A stretch of 64,000 bases of DNA from Streptomyces drozdowiczii (GCF_026167665.1 NZ_CP098740.1:2852001-2916000), one strand, 5' to 3'; shown: positions 7,857 through 25,465, counted from the stretch's first letter. Notes: generated from the letters alone by a model not told the origin. Program-made: numbers and translations.

Positions 7857-8207
7857 ATGGAAACCGCGCATCCGACCCCCCGACGCGAAGCCCTCACCGG
7901 CACCGCAGGGCTCCTCACCGCGCTGCTCGGCGCCCTCGCGGGCCTCGCGATCTGGCTTCCGTACGGCCGCAGGGGCCTCTTCGGCGCCTTCGAGGGTGAG
8001 ACCAATCCGGAGGTGCTTCTACTCGGCCTGCCTCTCCTCGCGGGCGGTGGAGCCCTTACCGCCCTGGCCGCCTTCACCGCCGTACGAGGACGGTGGCGCA
8101 CCGCACTCGGACTCACGGCGGCCGTCGCGGGACTCGCCGCGCTCGGCTACAGCCTCGACGCCCTGGCGGGCCCGCAGGCGGCAAGCGACTGCGGGACACC
8201 GTGCTGA
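7857..8207 (+). CDS. Small integral membrane protein, function unknown
   Basis: A 116-residue protein from ATG 7857 with three predicted membrane segments: GLLTALLGALAGLAIWLP (about 16-33), VLLLGLPLLAGGGALTALAA (about 50-69) and ALGLTAAVAGLAALGYSLDA (about 84-103). It ends with two cysteines (CGTPC). It only appears fused to the upstream HTH gene because that gene is frameshifted. Its stop overlaps the GTG start of the GNAT gene by 7 bases, so the two are probably co-translated. I do not recognise a family. Confidence 0.65.
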   Translation: METAHPTPRREALTGTAGLLTALLGALAGLAIWLPYGRRGLFGAFEGETNPEVLLLGLPLLAGGGALTALAAFTAVRGRWRTALGLTAAVAGLAALGYSLDALAGPQAASDCGTPC

Positions 8208-8668
8208 GCACCTACACCGAACGCGCCTGGGACCTGCGCCCCGCCACCCCCGGCGACCTCGAAGACATCGTCGAGCTCCGCGCCGTCGTGATGCGCCCCG
8301 ACCTGGTCCGCCTCGGCCGCTACGACGAGCACCGGGTGCGGCAGCGGATGCGTGACTCGTACGTCCCCGAGCACACCTCGGTCGTCGTGGTGGACGGCCG
8401 CTTCGCGGGCTGCGTGACGCTGAAGCCGCACGAGGACGGGTGGTGCCTGGAGAGCTTCTTCCTGGACGCGGCGCTCCAGGGGCGGGGCATCGGCTCCGGC
8501 GTACTGCGGCGCCTGCTGGCGCGTACGGACGCGGAAGGGGTGCCGGTGCGGCTCAACGTGCTCCAGGGCAGCGCCGCGCGGCGGCTGTACGAGCGGCACG
8601 GCTTCGGGACCGAGCGGGAGGACCCGGTGGACGTGTTCATGGTCAGGTGGCCCGAGCCTGCCGCGTAA
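8201..8668 (+). CDS. GNAT-family N-acetyltransferase
   Basis: A 155-residue protein. The GNAT fold is shown by LRPATPGDLEDIVELRAVVM at the start, the beta-4 strand LESFFLDAALQGRGIGSGVL with the acetyl-CoA motif QGRGIG (residues about 95-100), and the closing NVLQGSAARRLYERHGFGTE. GTG at 8201 is used; it overlaps the stop of the membrane protein and avoids a long non-homologous N-terminal extension. The acceptor substrate is unknown. Confidence 0.85.
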   Translation: MLSTYTERAWDLRPATPGDLEDIVELRAVVMRPDLVRLGRYDEHRVRQRMRDSYVPEHTSVVVVDGRFAGCVTLKPHEDGWCLESFFLDAALQGRGIGSGVLRRLLARTDAEGVPVRLNVLQGSAARRLYERHGFGTEREDPVDVFMVRWPEPAA

Positions 8669-8688
8669 GCCCGTAAGCCTGTAAGCCG

Positions 8689-8730
8689 AAGGGCCCCGCC
8701 CCACCGCGTGAACGGTGGGACGGGGCCCTT
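8689..8730. terminator. Bidirectional terminator between the GNAT gene and tuf
   Basis: An 18-bp stem (8689-8706 with 8713-8730, one G-U pair) with a 6-base loop between two convergent genes. On the minus strand it lies 45 bases after the tuf stop and is followed by a GC-rich stretch. Confidence 0.85.
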
Positions 8731-8774
8731 CTTGGTGCTCTGTGCGGAGCTACCAGGTCAGACGCAACAAGTGA

Positions 8775-9968
<1,194 letters not shown>

Positions 9969-10128
9969 TGGGTCCTCCTGTGGAGTGGTTCTGTACGCCT
10001 TGCTTCATCGGCGCCAGGTGATCTTTGCTGGGATGCCGGCCCCCGGGGGCATTCTCCGCGAAGTGTGAACTGCGCGACGAATGCCCCACGGGCTCCGGTG
10101 ACAAGCCTAAAGCGTGAGCTCGGGAGAG
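9969..10128 (-). promoter_or_regulatory. fusA-tuf intergenic region with candidate tuf promoter
   Basis: 160 bases without a gene. On the minus strand a TAGGCT hexamer (plus-strand 10104-10109) sits just after the fusA stop and fits an actinobacterial -10. No good -35 is visible at 17 bases, so the call rests on the -10 and on known separate tuf1 transcription in streptomycetes. A GC-rich inverted segment near 10030-10065 may form a leader hairpin. Confidence 0.35.
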
Positions 10129-12258
<2,130 letters not shown>

Positions 12259-12296
12259 AAGGCTCAGTCTTCTCTCGGTCTCGATGGGGGTAGCGA

Positions 12297-12767
12297 CTAC
12301 CAGCGGTAGTGCGCGAAGGCCTTGTTGGACTCGGCCATCTTGTGGGTGTCCTCACGCTTCTTGACGGCAGCGCCAAGACCGTTCGAGGCGTCGAGCAGCT
12401 CGTTCATGAGGCGCTCGGTCATCGTCTTCTCGCGGCGGGCGCGGGAGTAACCCACGACCCAGCGGAGGGCCAGAGTGGCGGCACGACCGGGCTTGACCTC
12501 GATCGGCACCTGGTAGGTGGCGCCACCGACACGGCGGGACTTGACCTCGAGCGAGGGCTTGACGTTCTCCAGCGCGCGCTTCAGCGTGATGACCGGGTCG
12601 GCGCCGGTCTTCTCACGAAGACCCTCCATGGCGCCGTACACGATCCGCTCGGCGGTGGAACGCTTGCCGTCGAGCAGGATCTTGTTGATCAGCGACGTGA
12701 CAAGAGGAGAGTTGTAGACCGGGTCGATGATGACCGGGCGCTTCGGGGCGGGGCCCTTACGAGGCAT
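12297..12767 (-). CDS. rpsG: 30S ribosomal protein S7
   Basis: A 156-residue protein that nucleates assembly of the 30S head by binding 16S rRNA. It starts [20 protein letters not shown] and contains [20 protein letters not shown], both characteristic. GGAGAAG precedes the ATG. It follows rpsL by 2 bases, so the two are translationally linked. Confidence 0.98.
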   Translation of the reverse strand: MPRKGPAPKRPVIIDPVYNSPLVTSLINKILLDGKRSTAERIVYGAMEGLREKTGADPVITLKRALENVKPSLEVKSRRVGGATYQVPIEVKPGRAATLALRWVVGYSRARREKTMTERLMNELLDASNGLGAAVKKREDTHKMAESNKAFAHYRW

Positions 12768-12769
12768 TC

Positions 12770-13141
12770 TTACTTCTCCTTCTTGGCGCCGTAGCGGCTG
12801 CGGGCCTGCTTGCGGTTCTTGACACCCTGGGTGTCGAGCGAGCCGCGGATGATCTTGTAACGAACACCCGGCAGGTCCTTCACACGGCCACCACGCACGA
12901 GCACGATGGAGTGCTCCTGCAGGTTGTGTCCCTCACCCGGGATGTAGGCCGTGACCTCGATGCCCGAGGTCAGACGCACACGCGCGACCTTCCGGAGCGC
13001 GGAGTTCGGCTTCTTCGGGGTGGTCGTGAACACACGCGTGCAGACGCCGCGGCGCTGGGGCGAACCCTCGAGTGCGGGCGTCTTGTTCTTCTCGACCTTG
13101 TCCTGCCGGCCCTTCCGGACCAGCTGCTGGATCGTAGGCAC
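12770..13141 (-). CDS. rpsL: 30S ribosomal protein S12
   Basis: A 123-residue decoding-centre protein. [19 protein letters not shown] and [14 protein letters not shown] hold the two lysines whose substitution gives streptomycin resistance in other bacteria; both are the sensitive-type residues here. It starts GTG with GGAGAAG upstream and is the first gene of the str operon. Confidence 0.98.
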   Translation of the reverse strand: MPTIQQLVRKGRQDKVEKNKTPALEGSPQRRGVCTRVFTTTPKKPNSALRKVARVRLTSGIEVTAYIPGEGHNLQEHSIVLVRGGRVKDLPGVRYKIIRGSLDTQGVKNRKQARSRYGAKKEK

Positions 13142-13335
13142 TACTTCTCCGGTTTCTGTGTGCCGTCGGTGAAACTAACCTGGAACGTCACCGACCCACG
13201 CGGTCGGGTGTGTCGAATCCTGCGAGCCCGTACCGGAACGGTATGAGGAGCACGGATCACGGTGGCCGAAGACAGGCTCGCCATGCGGTTGAGGACACGC
13301 ACACGAACCCAGGCACACCCCAGGCACAAGGTCTG

Positions 13336-13364
13336 AGCGTACCTACCTCACGGACCTGGGTCAA
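13336..13364 (-). promoter_or_regulatory. Candidate rpsL (str operon) promoter
   Basis: On the minus strand TTGACC (13359-13364) and TACGCT (13336-13341) are exactly 17 bases apart, a good match to a housekeeping-sigma promoter, about 195 bases upstream of the rpsL start. The 444-base interval 13142-13585 otherwise holds only this promoter, the 5' leader of rpsL and the rpoC terminator; I see no convincing gene in it. Confidence 0.6.
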
Positions 13365-13522
13365 AACAAATGGCGTCCAGCTCGGACGGCCGGCCCGCGC
13401 GCCCGGCTTGTCCCGACCCGTACGGATGCCCTACGGCCCCCTGAGGGCGCCTCTGGGGCCGTACGAGCCCTCGGGCGGCCCCGGAGGCCCGCGGCTCGGG
13501 CCCGGCGCTGTGACGTATCACA

Positions 13523-13570
13523 CGCCGAAGGGCGGCCACCCCGCGTGTGCGGGGCGACCGCCCTTCGGCG
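13523..13570 (-). terminator. rpoC terminator
   Basis: A 22-bp stem (13523-13544 with 13549-13570, only two G-U-type mispairs) and a 4-base loop, beginning 16 bases after the rpoC stop on the minus strand. It separates the rpoBC transcript from the str operon. Confidence 0.85.
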
Positions 13571-13585
13571 TATCAAGCGACTCGC

Positions 13586-17485
<3,900 letters not shown>

Positions 17486-17615
17486 TTGTCGTCAATCCCT
17501 CTTTCGGGGGTTCGAGCCCCCTCGCGTCACGCGAGTAAATCGGGGCACTTCAGCAATGGTCTGAACGGGTCCGGGGAGAGCCGGCCGGATCACGGAGATC
17601 CGGCCGGCCAACCCG

Positions 17616-20600
17616 TCAGACCTCTTCGACGCTGCTCGGCTCGCGCCGGGACAGGTCGATACCGAGCTCCTCCGCCGCGCGGAAGACGTCCTCGTCCGTG
17701 TCGCGCATCTCGATGGACATGCCGTCCGAGGACAGCACCTCCACGTTGAGGCAGAGCGACTGCATTTCCTTGATGAGCACCTTGAAGGACTCGGGAATGC
17801 CCGGCTCGGGGATGTTCTCGCCCTTGACGATCGCCTCGTAGACCTTCACGCGGCCGGTGACGTCGTCGGACTTGATCGTCAGCAGTTCCTGGAGGGCGTA
17901 AGCGGCGCCGTAAGCCTCAAGGGCCCACACCTCCATCTCACCGAATCGCTGCCCACCGAACTGCGCCTTACCACCCAGCGGCTGCTGCGTGATCATGGAG
18001 TACGGGCCGGTCGAACGGGCGTGGAGCTTGTCGTCGACCAGGTGGTGCAGCTTGAGGATGTACATGTAGCCGACCGAGACCGGGTCCGGGAACGGCTCGC
18101 CGGAGCGGCCGTCGAACAGCTTGGCCTTGCCGGAGGGCTGCACCAGACGCATGCCGTCGCGGTTCGGGATCGTGGCCTCGAAGAGACCGGAGATCTCGTC
18201 CTCGCGCGCGCCGTCGAAGACGGGCGTGGCGACGTTGGTGCCGGGGGCGACCTGGTCGGCGCCGATGGCCTGCAGGCGCTTGGCCCACTCGTCACCGAGG
18301 CCGGAGACGTCCCAGCCGCGGCTGGCGAGCCAGCCGAGGTGGATCTCCAGGACCTGTCCCGGGTTCATTCGGGACGGGACACCCAGCGGGTTGAGGATGA
18401 TGTCGACCGGGGTGCCGTCCTCCAGGAACGGCATGTCCTCGATCGGCAGGATCTTCGAGATGACGCCCTTGTTGCCGTGACGGCCGGCGAGCTTGTCACC
18501 GTCGGTGATCTTGCGCTTCTGCGCGACGTAGACGCGGACCAGCTGGTTCACGCCCGGCGGCAGCTCGTCGCCCTCTTCACGGTCGAAGACGCGGACGCCG
18601 ATGACCTTGCCGATCTCGCCGTGCGGCACCTTCAGCGAGGTGTCGCGGACCTCGCGCGCCTTCTCACCGAAGATCGCGCGGAGCAGGCGCTCCTCGGGGG
18701 TCAGCTCGGTCTCGCCCTTGGGCGTGACCTTGCCGACGAGGATGTCGCCGGCGACGACCTCGGCACCGATACGGATGATGCCGCGCTCGTCGAGGTCGGC
18801 GAGGACCTCCTCGGAGACGTTCGGGATGTCCCGGGTGATCTCCTCGGGGCCGAGCTTGGTGTCACGGGCGTCGACCTCGTGCTCCTCGATGTGGATCGAG
18901 GAGAGGACGTCGTCCTGCACGAGGCGCTGCGACAGGATGATCGCGTCCTCGTAGTTGTGACCCTCCCAGGGCATGAACGCCACGAGCAGGTTCTTGCCGA
19001 GCGCCATCTCACCGAACTCGGTGGCCGGGCCGTCGGCGAGGACCTGGCCCTCGATGACGCGGTCGCCCTCGGAGACGACGACCTTCTGGTTGACCGAGGT
19101 GCCCTGGTTGGAGCGCATGAACTTGGCGATGCGGTACGTGGTGTACGTACCGTCGTCGTTCGTGACGGTGATGTAGTCCGCGGAGACCTCCTGGACCACG
19201 CCGTCCTTCTCGGCCTTCAGCACGTCACCGGCGTCGGTGGCGCAGCGGTACTCCATGCCGGTGCCGACGAGCGGCGCCTCGCTCTTGATGAGCGGAACGG
19301 CCTGGCGCATCATGTTCGCGCCCATGAGGGCACGGTTGGCGTCGTCGTGCTCCAGGAAGGGGATCATCGCGGTCGCGACGGACACCATCTGGCGCGGCGA
19401 GACGTCCATGTAGTCGACCTCGCCACCGGGGACGTAGTCGACCTCGCCGCCACGACGGCGGACCAGGACGCGGGGCTCGGTGAAGCGCAGGTCGTCGGAG
19501 AGCGTCGCGTTCGCCTGGGCGATGACGAAACGGTCTTCCTCGTCGGCGGTGACGTAGTCGACCTCGTCGGTGACCTGGCCGTCGACGACCTTGCGGTACG
19601 GCGTCTCGATGAAGCCGAACGCGTTGACGCGGCCGTACGAGGCGAGCGAACCGATCAGACCGATGTTCGGGCCTTCGGGGGTCTCGATCGGGCACATGCG
19701 TCCGTAGTGGGACGGGTGCACGTCTCGGACCTCGAAGCCGGCCCGCTCACGGGACAGACCACCCGGGCCGAGCGCCGACAGACGGCGCTTGTGGGTGAGA
19801 CCCGACAGCGGGTTGTTCTGGTCCATGAACTGCGACAGCTGGCTGGTGCCGAAGAACTCCTTGATGGAGGCGACGACCGGCCGGATGTTGATCAGGGTCT
19901 GCGGCGTGATCGCCTCGACGTCCTGGGTGGTCATGCGCTCGCGCACGACGCGCTCCATACGGGCGAGACCCGTACGGACCTGGTTCTGGATGAGCTCGCC
20001 GACGTTGCGCAGGCGGCGGTTGCCGAAGTGGTCGATGTCGTCGGTCTCGACGACGATCGTCCGGCCGGACTCGCCGACCGTCTCGGTCTCACCGGCGTGC
20101 AGCTTGACCAGGTACTTGATGGTCGCGATGACGTCGTCGGTGGTGAGCACGCCGGCGTCCAGCGGCTCGTCCGCGCCGAGCTTCTTGTTCACCTTGTAGC
20201 GGCCGACCTTCGCGAGGTCGTAGCGCTTCGGGTTGAAGTAGAGGTTCTCGAGCAGCGTCTGAGCGGCCTCGCGGGTGGGCGGCTCGCCCGGGCGGAGCTT
20301 GCGGTAGATGTCGAGCAGCGCGTCGTCCTGGCCCTGGGTGTGGTCCTTCTCCAGGGTGGCGCGCATGGACTCGTACTCGCCGAACTCCTCGAGGATCTGC
20401 TCGGTGCTCCAGCCGAGCGCCTTCAGGAGGACGGTGACCGACTGCTTGCGCTTGCGGTCGATGCGGACACCGACCATGTCGCGCTTGTCGATCTCCATCT
20501 CCAGCCAGGCACCCCGGGAGGGGATGATCTTGGCGGAGAAGATGTCCTTGTCGGACGTCTTGTCGATCGACGAGTCGAAGTAGACACCCGGCGAGCGGAC

Positions 20601-21101
20601 CAGCTGCGACACCACGACACGCTCGGTGCCGTTGATGACGAAGGTGCCCTTGTTGGTCATGAGCGGGAAGTCGCCCATGAAGACCGTCTGGGACTTGATC
20701 TCGCCGGTCTCGTTGTTGGTGAACTCGGCCGTGACGAAGAGCGGGGCGGCGTACGTGAAGTCGCGCTCCTTGCACTCGTCGATCGAGTTCTTCGGGGGCT
20801 CGAAGCGGTGGTCGCGGAACGTGAGCGACATCGACCCGGAGAAGTCCTCGATCGGGGAGATCTCCTCGAAGATCTCCTCGAGGCCGGACTTGGTGGGGAC
20901 GTCTTGTCCACTGTCCAGAGCAGCCTCGACGCGAGCCTTCCAGGCGGCGTTGCCGAGGAGCCAGTCAAAGCTCTCGGTCTGCAGCGCGAGGAGGTTCGGA
21001 ACCTCGAGGGGCTCCTTGATCTTTGCAAAAGAGATGCGCAGCGGGGCGGTGCTGGCGCCGTTGTTCGTATTCGCGGTCGAGGCGTTGCGCGAGGCGGCCA
21101 A
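17616..21101 (-). CDS. rpoB: DNA-directed RNA polymerase subunit beta
   Basis: 1161 residues when started at the TTG at 21101 ([15 protein letters not shown]), which has GGAAGGA 8-9 bases upstream. The open frame extends 10 codons further to a GTG at 21131, but the TTG matches the start used in other streptomycetes. The rifampicin region near residues 415-455 ([20 protein letters not shown] then [16 protein letters not shown]) carries sensitive-type residues throughout. The C-terminal switch region is complete. Confidence 0.97.
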   Translation of the reverse strand: MAASRNASTANTNNGASTAPLRISFAKIKEPLEVPNLLALQTESFDWLLGNAAWKARVEAALDSGQDVPTKSGLEEIFEEISPIEDFSGSMSLTFRDHRFEPPKNSIDECKERDFTYAAPLFVTAEFTNNETGEIKSQTVFMGDFPLMTNKGTFVINGTERVVVSQLVRSPGVYFDSSIDKTSDKDIFSAKIIPSRGAWLEMEIDKRDMVGVRIDRKRKQSVTVLLKALGWSTEQILEEFGEYESMRATLEKDHTQGQDDALLDIYRKLRPGEPPTREAAQTLLENLYFNPKRYDLAKVGRYKVNKKLGADEPLDAGVLTTDDVIATIKYLVKLHAGETETVGESGRTIVVETDDIDHFGNRRLRNVGELIQNQVRTGLARMERVVRERMTTQDVEAITPQTLINIRPVVASIKEFFGTSQLSQFMDQNNPLSGLTHKRRLSALGPGGLSRERAGFEVRDVHPSHYGRMCPIETPEGPNIGLIGSLASYGRVNAFGFIETPYRKVVDGQVTDEVDYVTADEEDRFVIAQANATLSDDLRFTEPRVLVRRRGGEVDYVPGGEVDYMDVSPRQMVSVATAMIPFLEHDDANRALMGANMMRQAVPLIKSEAPLVGTGMEYRCATDAGDVLKAEKDGVVQEVSADYITVTNDDGTYTTYRIAKFMRSNQGTSVNQKVVVSEGDRVIEGQVLADGPATEFGEMALGKNLLVAFMPWEGHNYEDAIILSQRLVQDDVLSSIHIEEHEVDARDTKLGPEEITRDIPNVSEEVLADLDERGIIRIGAEVVAGDILVGKVTPKGETELTPEERLLRAIFGEKAREVRDTSLKVPHGEIGKVIGVRVFDREEGDELPPGVNQLVRVYVAQKRKITDGDKLAGRHGNKGVISKILPIEDMPFLEDGTPVDIILNPLGVPSRMNPGQVLEIHLGWLASRGWDVSGLGDEWAKRLQAIGADQVAPGTNVATPVFDGAREDEISGLFEATIPNRDGMRLVQPSGKAKLFDGRSGEPFPDPVSVGYMYILKLHHLVDDKLHARSTGPYSMITQQPLGGKAQFGGQRFGEMEVWALEAYGAAYALQELLTIKSDDVTGRVKVYEAIVKGENIPEPGIPESFKVLIKEMQSLCLNVEVLSSDGMSIEMRDTDEDVFRAAEELGIDLSRREPSSVEEV

Positions 21102-21263
21102 GAGGGGGTCCTTCCGAGGGCTCGGACTCACTACGCGCGTACCGGTCCCAAACTGGACATGAGGGCAGAAAATCCCAGGTCAGGGAAGATCGGTCCACGA
21201 TGCTCAAGATGGGTATGCCCCTGGTGACGGGCAGGAGGCAGCTAACAGGCAGCGCAAAGGGTC

Positions 21264-21292
21264 AGTGTAGCCAAGTGCCACACTGATGTCCA
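21264..21292 (-). promoter_or_regulatory. Candidate rpoB promoter
   Basis: On the minus strand TGGACA (21287-21292) and TACACT (21264-21269) are separated by 17 bases, a good vegetative promoter, giving an rpoB leader of roughly 155 nt. The 561-base rplL-rpoB interval (21102-21662) contains this promoter plus hairpins at 21640-21659 and 21569-21604; no gene was seen. Confidence 0.6.
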
Positions 21293-21568
21293 GTCGGGGT
21301 TTTCAGAGACCCACGTTGCTCTCAACAGCTCTTCTCAACACCTATGTCCAGCCCTGCGCGAGGTGCGCCCTTCTTTACTGCCCGCTTCGCCATCGATCCA
21401 TGCCTCGGATTCGGATCGATTCGGCGACGCGCCTTGAGAATTGCGCGCCGCGTGCGGTTCGTCAAGGGCCCCCTCGGCCCCGGCCGCCCTCGGACCTCCG
21501 AGAGGCGCACGGCGAAGATCACCATACTCGTCAACGCGGGAAGGGCAAGGCACCCGCCTCCGGTACGC

Positions 21569-21604
21569 CGAAAGGCGACCACCCGGACGGGTGATCGCCT
21601 TTCG
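21569..21604 (-). terminator. rplL-rpoB intercistronic terminator or attenuator
   Basis: A 16-bp stem (21569-21584 with 21589-21604, one G-U pair) and tetraloop, starting about 60 bases after the rplL stop. A smaller 8-bp hairpin at 21640-21659 precedes it. In many bacteria this position holds a leaky terminator that sets the ribosomal-protein to polymerase ratio; leakiness here is inferred. Confidence 0.7.
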
Positions 21605-21662
21605 CGATGTGACTCCGCGCCTCGCGGCACGGGGGTCCTGAGGAGTCAGAGGACTCCTCGGG

Positions 21663-22046
21663 TCACTTGACCTCGACGGAGGCGCCGGCGCCCTTGAGGG
21701 ACTCGGCAGCCTTGTCCGCGGCGTCCTTCGCGACCTTCTCGAGGACGGGCTTCGGGGCGCCGTCGACGAGGTCCTTGGCCTCCTTCAGGCCGAGGGAGGT
21801 CAGCTCGCGCACGACCTTGATGACCTGGATCTTCTTGTCACCGGCGGCGGTGAGGATGACGTCGAACTCGTCCTTCTCCTCCTCGGCCGGGGCAGCCGGG
21901 CCACCCTGGGCCGGGCCCGCGACGGCGACGGCCGCGGCGGCGGTGACGTCGAACTTCTCCTCGAAGGCCTTCACGAACTCGGCGAGCTCGATGAGGGTGA
22001 GCTCCTCGAACTGAGCGAGCAGGTCTTCCTGGGACAGCTTCGCCAT
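21663..22046 (-). CDS. rplL: 50S ribosomal protein L7/L12
   Basis: A 127-residue stalk protein that recruits translation GTPases. The N-terminal dimerisation helix ([20 protein letters not shown]), an Ala/Gly-rich hinge near residues 35-50, and the globular C-terminal domain ([20 protein letters not shown]) are all present. It lies 84 bases after rplJ in the same transcript. Confidence 0.98.
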   Translation of the reverse strand: MAKLSQEDLLAQFEELTLIELAEFVKAFEEKFDVTAAAAVAVAGPAQGGPAAPAEEEKDEFDVILTAAGDKKIQVIKVVRELTSLGLKEAKDLVDGAPKPVLEKVAKDAADKAAESLKGAGASVEVK

Positions 22047-22130
22047 GACAGGCGTCCTTCCACTATTCGGCAGGTGCCGGATGTATGTGTCGGCGGGCGT
22101 ACACGGTGCCCGCTGGACCGCTGAGCGTGA

Positions 22131-22688
22131 TTACTCGGCGGCCTCGGCGGGAGCCGGCGTACCGGCACCGCCCTGCTCCTCCAGCTTGACGCGAAGCGCT
22201 TCCGCGGTGCGGACGAACTTCGACGGCAGCGCCTGGAAGAGCTGCGCAGCCTGAGTCTGCTTGCCCTTCATGGCACCGGCCAGCTTGGCGAGCAGAACCT
22301 CGCGGGACTCGAGGTCCGCGAGCTGCTTGATGTCATCGGCGGACAGCGCCTTGCCGTCAAGGACACCGCCCTTGATGATCAGGTTCGGGTTGTCCTTGGC
22401 GAAGTCACGAAGACCCTTCGCCGACTCCACCGGGTCACCGGTGACGAAGGCAACCGCCGTCGGACCTGCGAACAGGTCGTCCAGCGTGTCGATCCCGGCC
22501 TCGTTGGCCGCAATCTTGGTCAGCGTGTTCTTCACCACGGCGTACTGGGCGTTCTCACCGAGCGAACGGCGCAGCTGCTTGAGCTGAGCCACGGTGAGAC
22601 CCCGGTACTCGGTCAGCACGGCGGCGTTCGAGCTGCGGAACTGGTCCGCGAGCTCGGCTACCGCAGCAGCCTTGTCGGGCCTAGCCAT
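22131..22688 (-). CDS. rplJ: 50S ribosomal protein L10
   Basis: 185 residues. The N-terminal rRNA-binding part starts [20 protein letters not shown] and has [16 protein letters not shown]; the C-terminal helix binds L7/L12 dimers. The ribosome site GGAAGGAGG is strong. L10 with L7/L12 normally represses its own mRNA through the leader upstream. Confidence 0.97.
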   Translation of the reverse strand: MARPDKAAAVAELADQFRSSNAAVLTEYRGLTVAQLKQLRRSLGENAQYAVVKNTLTKIAANEAGIDTLDDLFAGPTAVAFVTGDPVESAKGLRDFAKDNPNLIIKGGVLDGKALSADDIKQLADLESREVLLAKLAGAMKGKQTQAAQLFQALPSKFVRTAEALRVKLEEQGGAGTPAPAEAAE

Positions 22689-22949
22689 AGCGTCGGCCTC
22701 CTTCCGGGTGATGAGGACCGCTCGAAAGGGACCGGAAAGACGAAACGCCCCGGCGCGGGCGCCAGGGCGAAGCTCGACCGGACAGAATCCGGGAGCTCTC
22801 CACAGTCACCTGCGCAGGTCGTCCGCATCAACGGAGCCTTCGGTTGCCCGAACCCTGATGGATTCAGAACAACGACCAGCGGTCTTTGGCTTCCAAAGGA
22901 GAGTACGCGACTCGGGTCGCGCCGGGCAAATCCGTCCCGTTTCGATGGG
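22689..22949 (-). promoter_or_regulatory. rplJ 5' leader (likely L10-binding leader) and promoter region
   Basis: About 260 bases before rplJ hold no gene. The minus-strand RNA can form several GC-rich hairpins (for example around 22740-22770, where GCGCC runs face each other). Known: rplJ operons are feedback-regulated by L10(L12)4 binding to such a leader. The specific kink-turn was not verified by folding. Confidence 0.45.
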
Positions 22950-22979
22950 CGCCGGGAGGTTTGAACTCCCGGAACCGGG

Positions 22980-23894
22980 TTACGAAGCGGCCCCCTGCTG
23001 CTGCTTCATCAGCTCGGTGAAGTCGACCGTCTGGGCGGCCGGCGGGGCCTCGACGGACACCTTCACGCCGTAGTCGCTGTAGTACACCGTGGAGTTGAGC
23101 TCGCCGGTCTGCATCTCGCCGCGCTCGGTCTTCTTCACCAGCAGATCGTTCTCGTCCACCCAGATGTCGATCTTCTCGGTGGTGATCCCGGACGCGGCCA
23201 GCTGCTCCTTGAGCTGCGCGGTCTCGTCGGCGTCCAGATTGCCGTTCTTGGCGGTCAGCTCGGCGACGTCGACCGTGCCCGAGTAGTGCGTGGCGCTGAC
23301 GCCGCGCACGTCCTCCTGGCCGACCTTCTTCACGTCACCGGAGGCCAGCAGCGACTTCACCCCCTGCTCCGGGGTGCTGTTCTGCATCTGGTCCTTCATC
23401 GCGGCGCCCGCGGCGCCGGAGAGCTTGGCCAGGTCGTCGTAGCTGTAGCTGATCCAGCGCTTGCCGCCGGTCTGCTGGGCCATGGCCTGGCCCATGTCCA
23501 CGACGTACCCGTCCTTGAGGTAACGGGCCTCCATCGTGCCGTCGCTGCCGAGCTGCTTCATGCCGTCGGCCATGGCGCCGCCGGTGGAGGTGATCTTCAG
23601 CGTGCCGGTGATGCCGTCGGACCAGTCGATGGCGCCCTGCTGCTTGGCGGACATCGTGCTGCCCATGGTCGTCGTGCCGTCGATCCGCGCCGAGTGCGCC
23701 TGACCGGTCTTCTTCTGCACGGCGACCAGCGCGGCGATCGGATCGACCTTCACCACGGAATTGCCGCGGCTCTCGGACTTGCCGGAGCCCTTGTCCGTAC
23801 CCCCGTCGTCCGATCCGCCACAGGCCGCGACCGAGGTCAGCGCCGCCACCACGGCGACGGACAGACCCAGGCGCCGTACGGTCTTGGTCAACAT
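22980..23894 (-). CDS. Secreted lipoprotein (LppX/LprG-like fold suspected), function unknown
   Basis: 304 residues from ATG 23894. The signal peptide is LGLSVAVVAALTSVAAC with a lipobox VAAC followed by a Gly/Ser/Asp-rich linker. The mature part has repeated beta-type segments (QGAIDWSDGITGTLKIT, THYSGTVDVAEL, KIDIWVDENDLLVKK), reminiscent of LppX/LprG-type lipid-binding lipoproteins. It sits between rplA and rplJ but has its own terminator upstream. A GTG four codons earlier (23906) is an alternative start. The ligand is unknown. Confidence 0.75.
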   Translation of the reverse strand: MLTKTVRRLGLSVAVVAALTSVAACGGSDDGGTDKGSGKSESRGNSVVKVDPIAALVAVQKKTGQAHSARIDGTTTMGSTMSAKQQGAIDWSDGITGTLKITSTGGAMADGMKQLGSDGTMEARYLKDGYVVDMGQAMAQQTGGKRWISYSYDDLAKLSGAAGAAMKDQMQNSTPEQGVKSLLASGDVKKVGQEDVRGVSATHYSGTVDVAELTAKNGNLDADETAQLKEQLAASGITTEKIDIWVDENDLLVKKTERGEMQTGELNSTVYYSDYGVKVSVEAPPAAQTVDFTELMKQQQGAAS

Positions 23895-23973
23895 CTTGCA
23901 TCCCACCCCTCGTTCGACTCTCGGTCACCCACGCTAACGCAGGGCTCCGACAGTCATGTGCACGTACGAATGA

Positions 23974-24012
23974 GGACGAGCCCCGCACCTCGAAAGGTTG
24001 CGGGGCCCGTCC
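23974..24012 (-). terminator. rplA terminator
   Basis: A 14-bp stem (23974-23987 with 23999-24012) starting about 40 bases after the rplA stop. It separates rplKA from the lipoprotein gene. Confidence 0.8.
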
Positions 24013-24052
24013 CATGTCACACGCGACGCGGCGGTCGTACGAGCACGGAGGC

Positions 24053-24775
24053 TCAGACGGCGGCCGGGTCCTCCTCGACGAGGAGGTTACGGGTGCGGTT
24101 GGGGTCCAGCGGGATGCCGGGGCCCATCGTGGTCGCCAGGGCGGCCTTCTTGATGTAGCGCCCCTTCGCCGCGGACGGCTTCAGACGGAGGACCTCCTCC
24201 AGCGCCGCTGCGTAGTTCTCCACCAGCTTGGTGTCGTCGAAGGACACCTTGCCGATGATGAAGTGCAGGTTCGAGTGCTTGTCGACGCGGAACTCGATCT
24301 TGCCGCCCTTGATGTCGTTGACAGCCTTCGCGACATCGGGGGTGACCGTACCGGTCTTCGGGTTCGGCATCAGACCACGCGGACCGAGCACGCGGCCGAG
24401 GCGGCCGACCTTGCCCATGAGGTCCGGGGTCGCGACGACGGCGTCGAAGTCCAGACGGCCCTTCGCCACCTCGTCGATGAGCTCGTCGGAGCCGACGATG
24501 TCGGCGCCGGCGGCTTCCGCGGCCGCAGCACGGTCACCGGTCGCGAAGACCAGGACCCGGGCGGTCTTGCCGGTGCCGTGCGGGAGGTTCACGGTGCCGC
24601 GGACCATCTGGTCGGCCTTGCGCGGGTCAACACCCAGGCGGAAGGCGACCTCGACGGTGCCGTCGAACTTCGTGGTGGCGGTGTCCTTGGCGAGACGGAC
24701 GGCCTCGAGGGGGGCGTACAGGCGCTCCCGGTCGATCTTGGCGTCCGCAGCGCGGAGGTTCTTGCTGCGCTTCAC
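24053..24775 (-). CDS. rplA: 50S ribosomal protein L1
   Basis: A 240-residue L1-stalk protein; [20 protein letters not shown] at the start and the signature [19 protein letters not shown] near residues 125-145. The start is GTG. It is 80 bases after rplK and forms an operon with it; L1 usually represses this operon by binding its mRNA. Confidence 0.98.
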   Translation of the reverse strand: MKRSKNLRAADAKIDRERLYAPLEAVRLAKDTATTKFDGTVEVAFRLGVDPRKADQMVRGTVNLPHGTGKTARVLVFATGDRAAAAEAAGADIVGSDELIDEVAKGRLDFDAVVATPDLMGKVGRLGRVLGPRGLMPNPKTGTVTPDVAKAVNDIKGGKIEFRVDKHSNLHFIIGKVSFDDTKLVENYAAALEEVLRLKPSAAKGRYIKKAALATTMGPGIPLDPNRTRNLLVEEDPAAV

Positions 24776-24855
24776 TTCTACTCCTGATGGTTTTCAGAGT
24801 GTGGAGTCGTGGTGCGGACCAGCGCCGGTCCTACCACTGAGGGCGTGGGGCTGAA

Positions 24856-25290
24856 TCAGCCTTCGACCGTGATGCCCATGGAACGGGCGGTGCCAGCGAT
24901 GATCTTCGACGCGGCGTCGAGGTCGTTGGCGTTCAGGTCGGGGAGCTTCGTCGTGGCGATCTCGCGGACCTGGGCAGCCGTCAGCTTGGCGACCTTGGTC
25001 TTGTGCGGCTCGCCGGAGCCCTTCTCCACACCCGCGGCCTTGAGGATCAGCTTGGCGGCCGGCGGAGTCTTGGTGATGAAGGTGAAGGAGCGGTCCTCGT
25101 AGACCGTGATCTCCACCGGCACGACCATGCCACGCTGCGACTCGGTCGCGGCGTTGTAGGCCTTGCAGAACTCCATGATGTTGACGCCGTGCTGACCCAG
25201 TGCGGGGCCGACCGGCGGGGCCGGGTTGGCCGCACCGGCGTTGATCTGGAGCTTGATAAGCCCCGTGACCTTCTTCTTCTTGGGAGGCAT
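24856..25290 (-). CDS. rplK: 50S ribosomal protein L11
   Basis: 144 residues from [16 protein letters not shown]; the longer frame adds 13 residues without homology. It contains [20 protein letters not shown] and the C-terminal 23S rRNA-binding domain ([12 protein letters not shown]). This is the site of thiopeptide action and part of the stringent-response activation centre. Confidence 0.98.
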
Positions 25291-25393
25291 GTGCTCTCTC
25301 CGGGTCCTAGTGAGAGTTTTCGCCGTCATCCGGTCATCCGGATGCAGGCATACCGCACAACGATAACGGGTATAGCTGCGCGACCAAAAACCA

Positions 25394-25432
25394 AGCAGGT
25401 CAGACCGGCTGCGAGAGCCTGTCTGACCTGCT
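25394..25432 (-). terminator. nusG terminator
   Basis: A 12-bp perfect stem (25394-25405 with 25421-25432) with a 15-base loop, 33 bases after the nusG stop on the minus strand and followed by an A/T-containing run (GGTTTTTGG). It isolates secE-nusG from rplKA. Confidence 0.85.
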
Positions 25433-25465
25433 CGGTAGGCATGTGTCCAGAAGCGGGCGGAAAGC

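Noticed and set aside
6939..8207. 422-residue HTH-membrane fusion protein
   Set aside because: It results from a one-base loss at 7718-7721; the natural C-terminus of the HTH protein is in another frame and the membrane gene has its own ATG.
13141..13329. 62-residue frame upstream of rpsL
   Set aside because: It occupies the leader and promoter side of rpsL, lacks a ribosome site and has no family features.
18021..21227. 1068-residue open frame antisense to rpoB
   Set aside because: Same shadow effect; low-complexity Val/Asp/Leu/Arg composition.
22952..22972. tRNA T-arm-like sequence (GGTTTGAACTCCC)
   Set aside because: No acceptor, D-arm or anticodon arm nearby; it is a short hairpin next to the lipoprotein stop.
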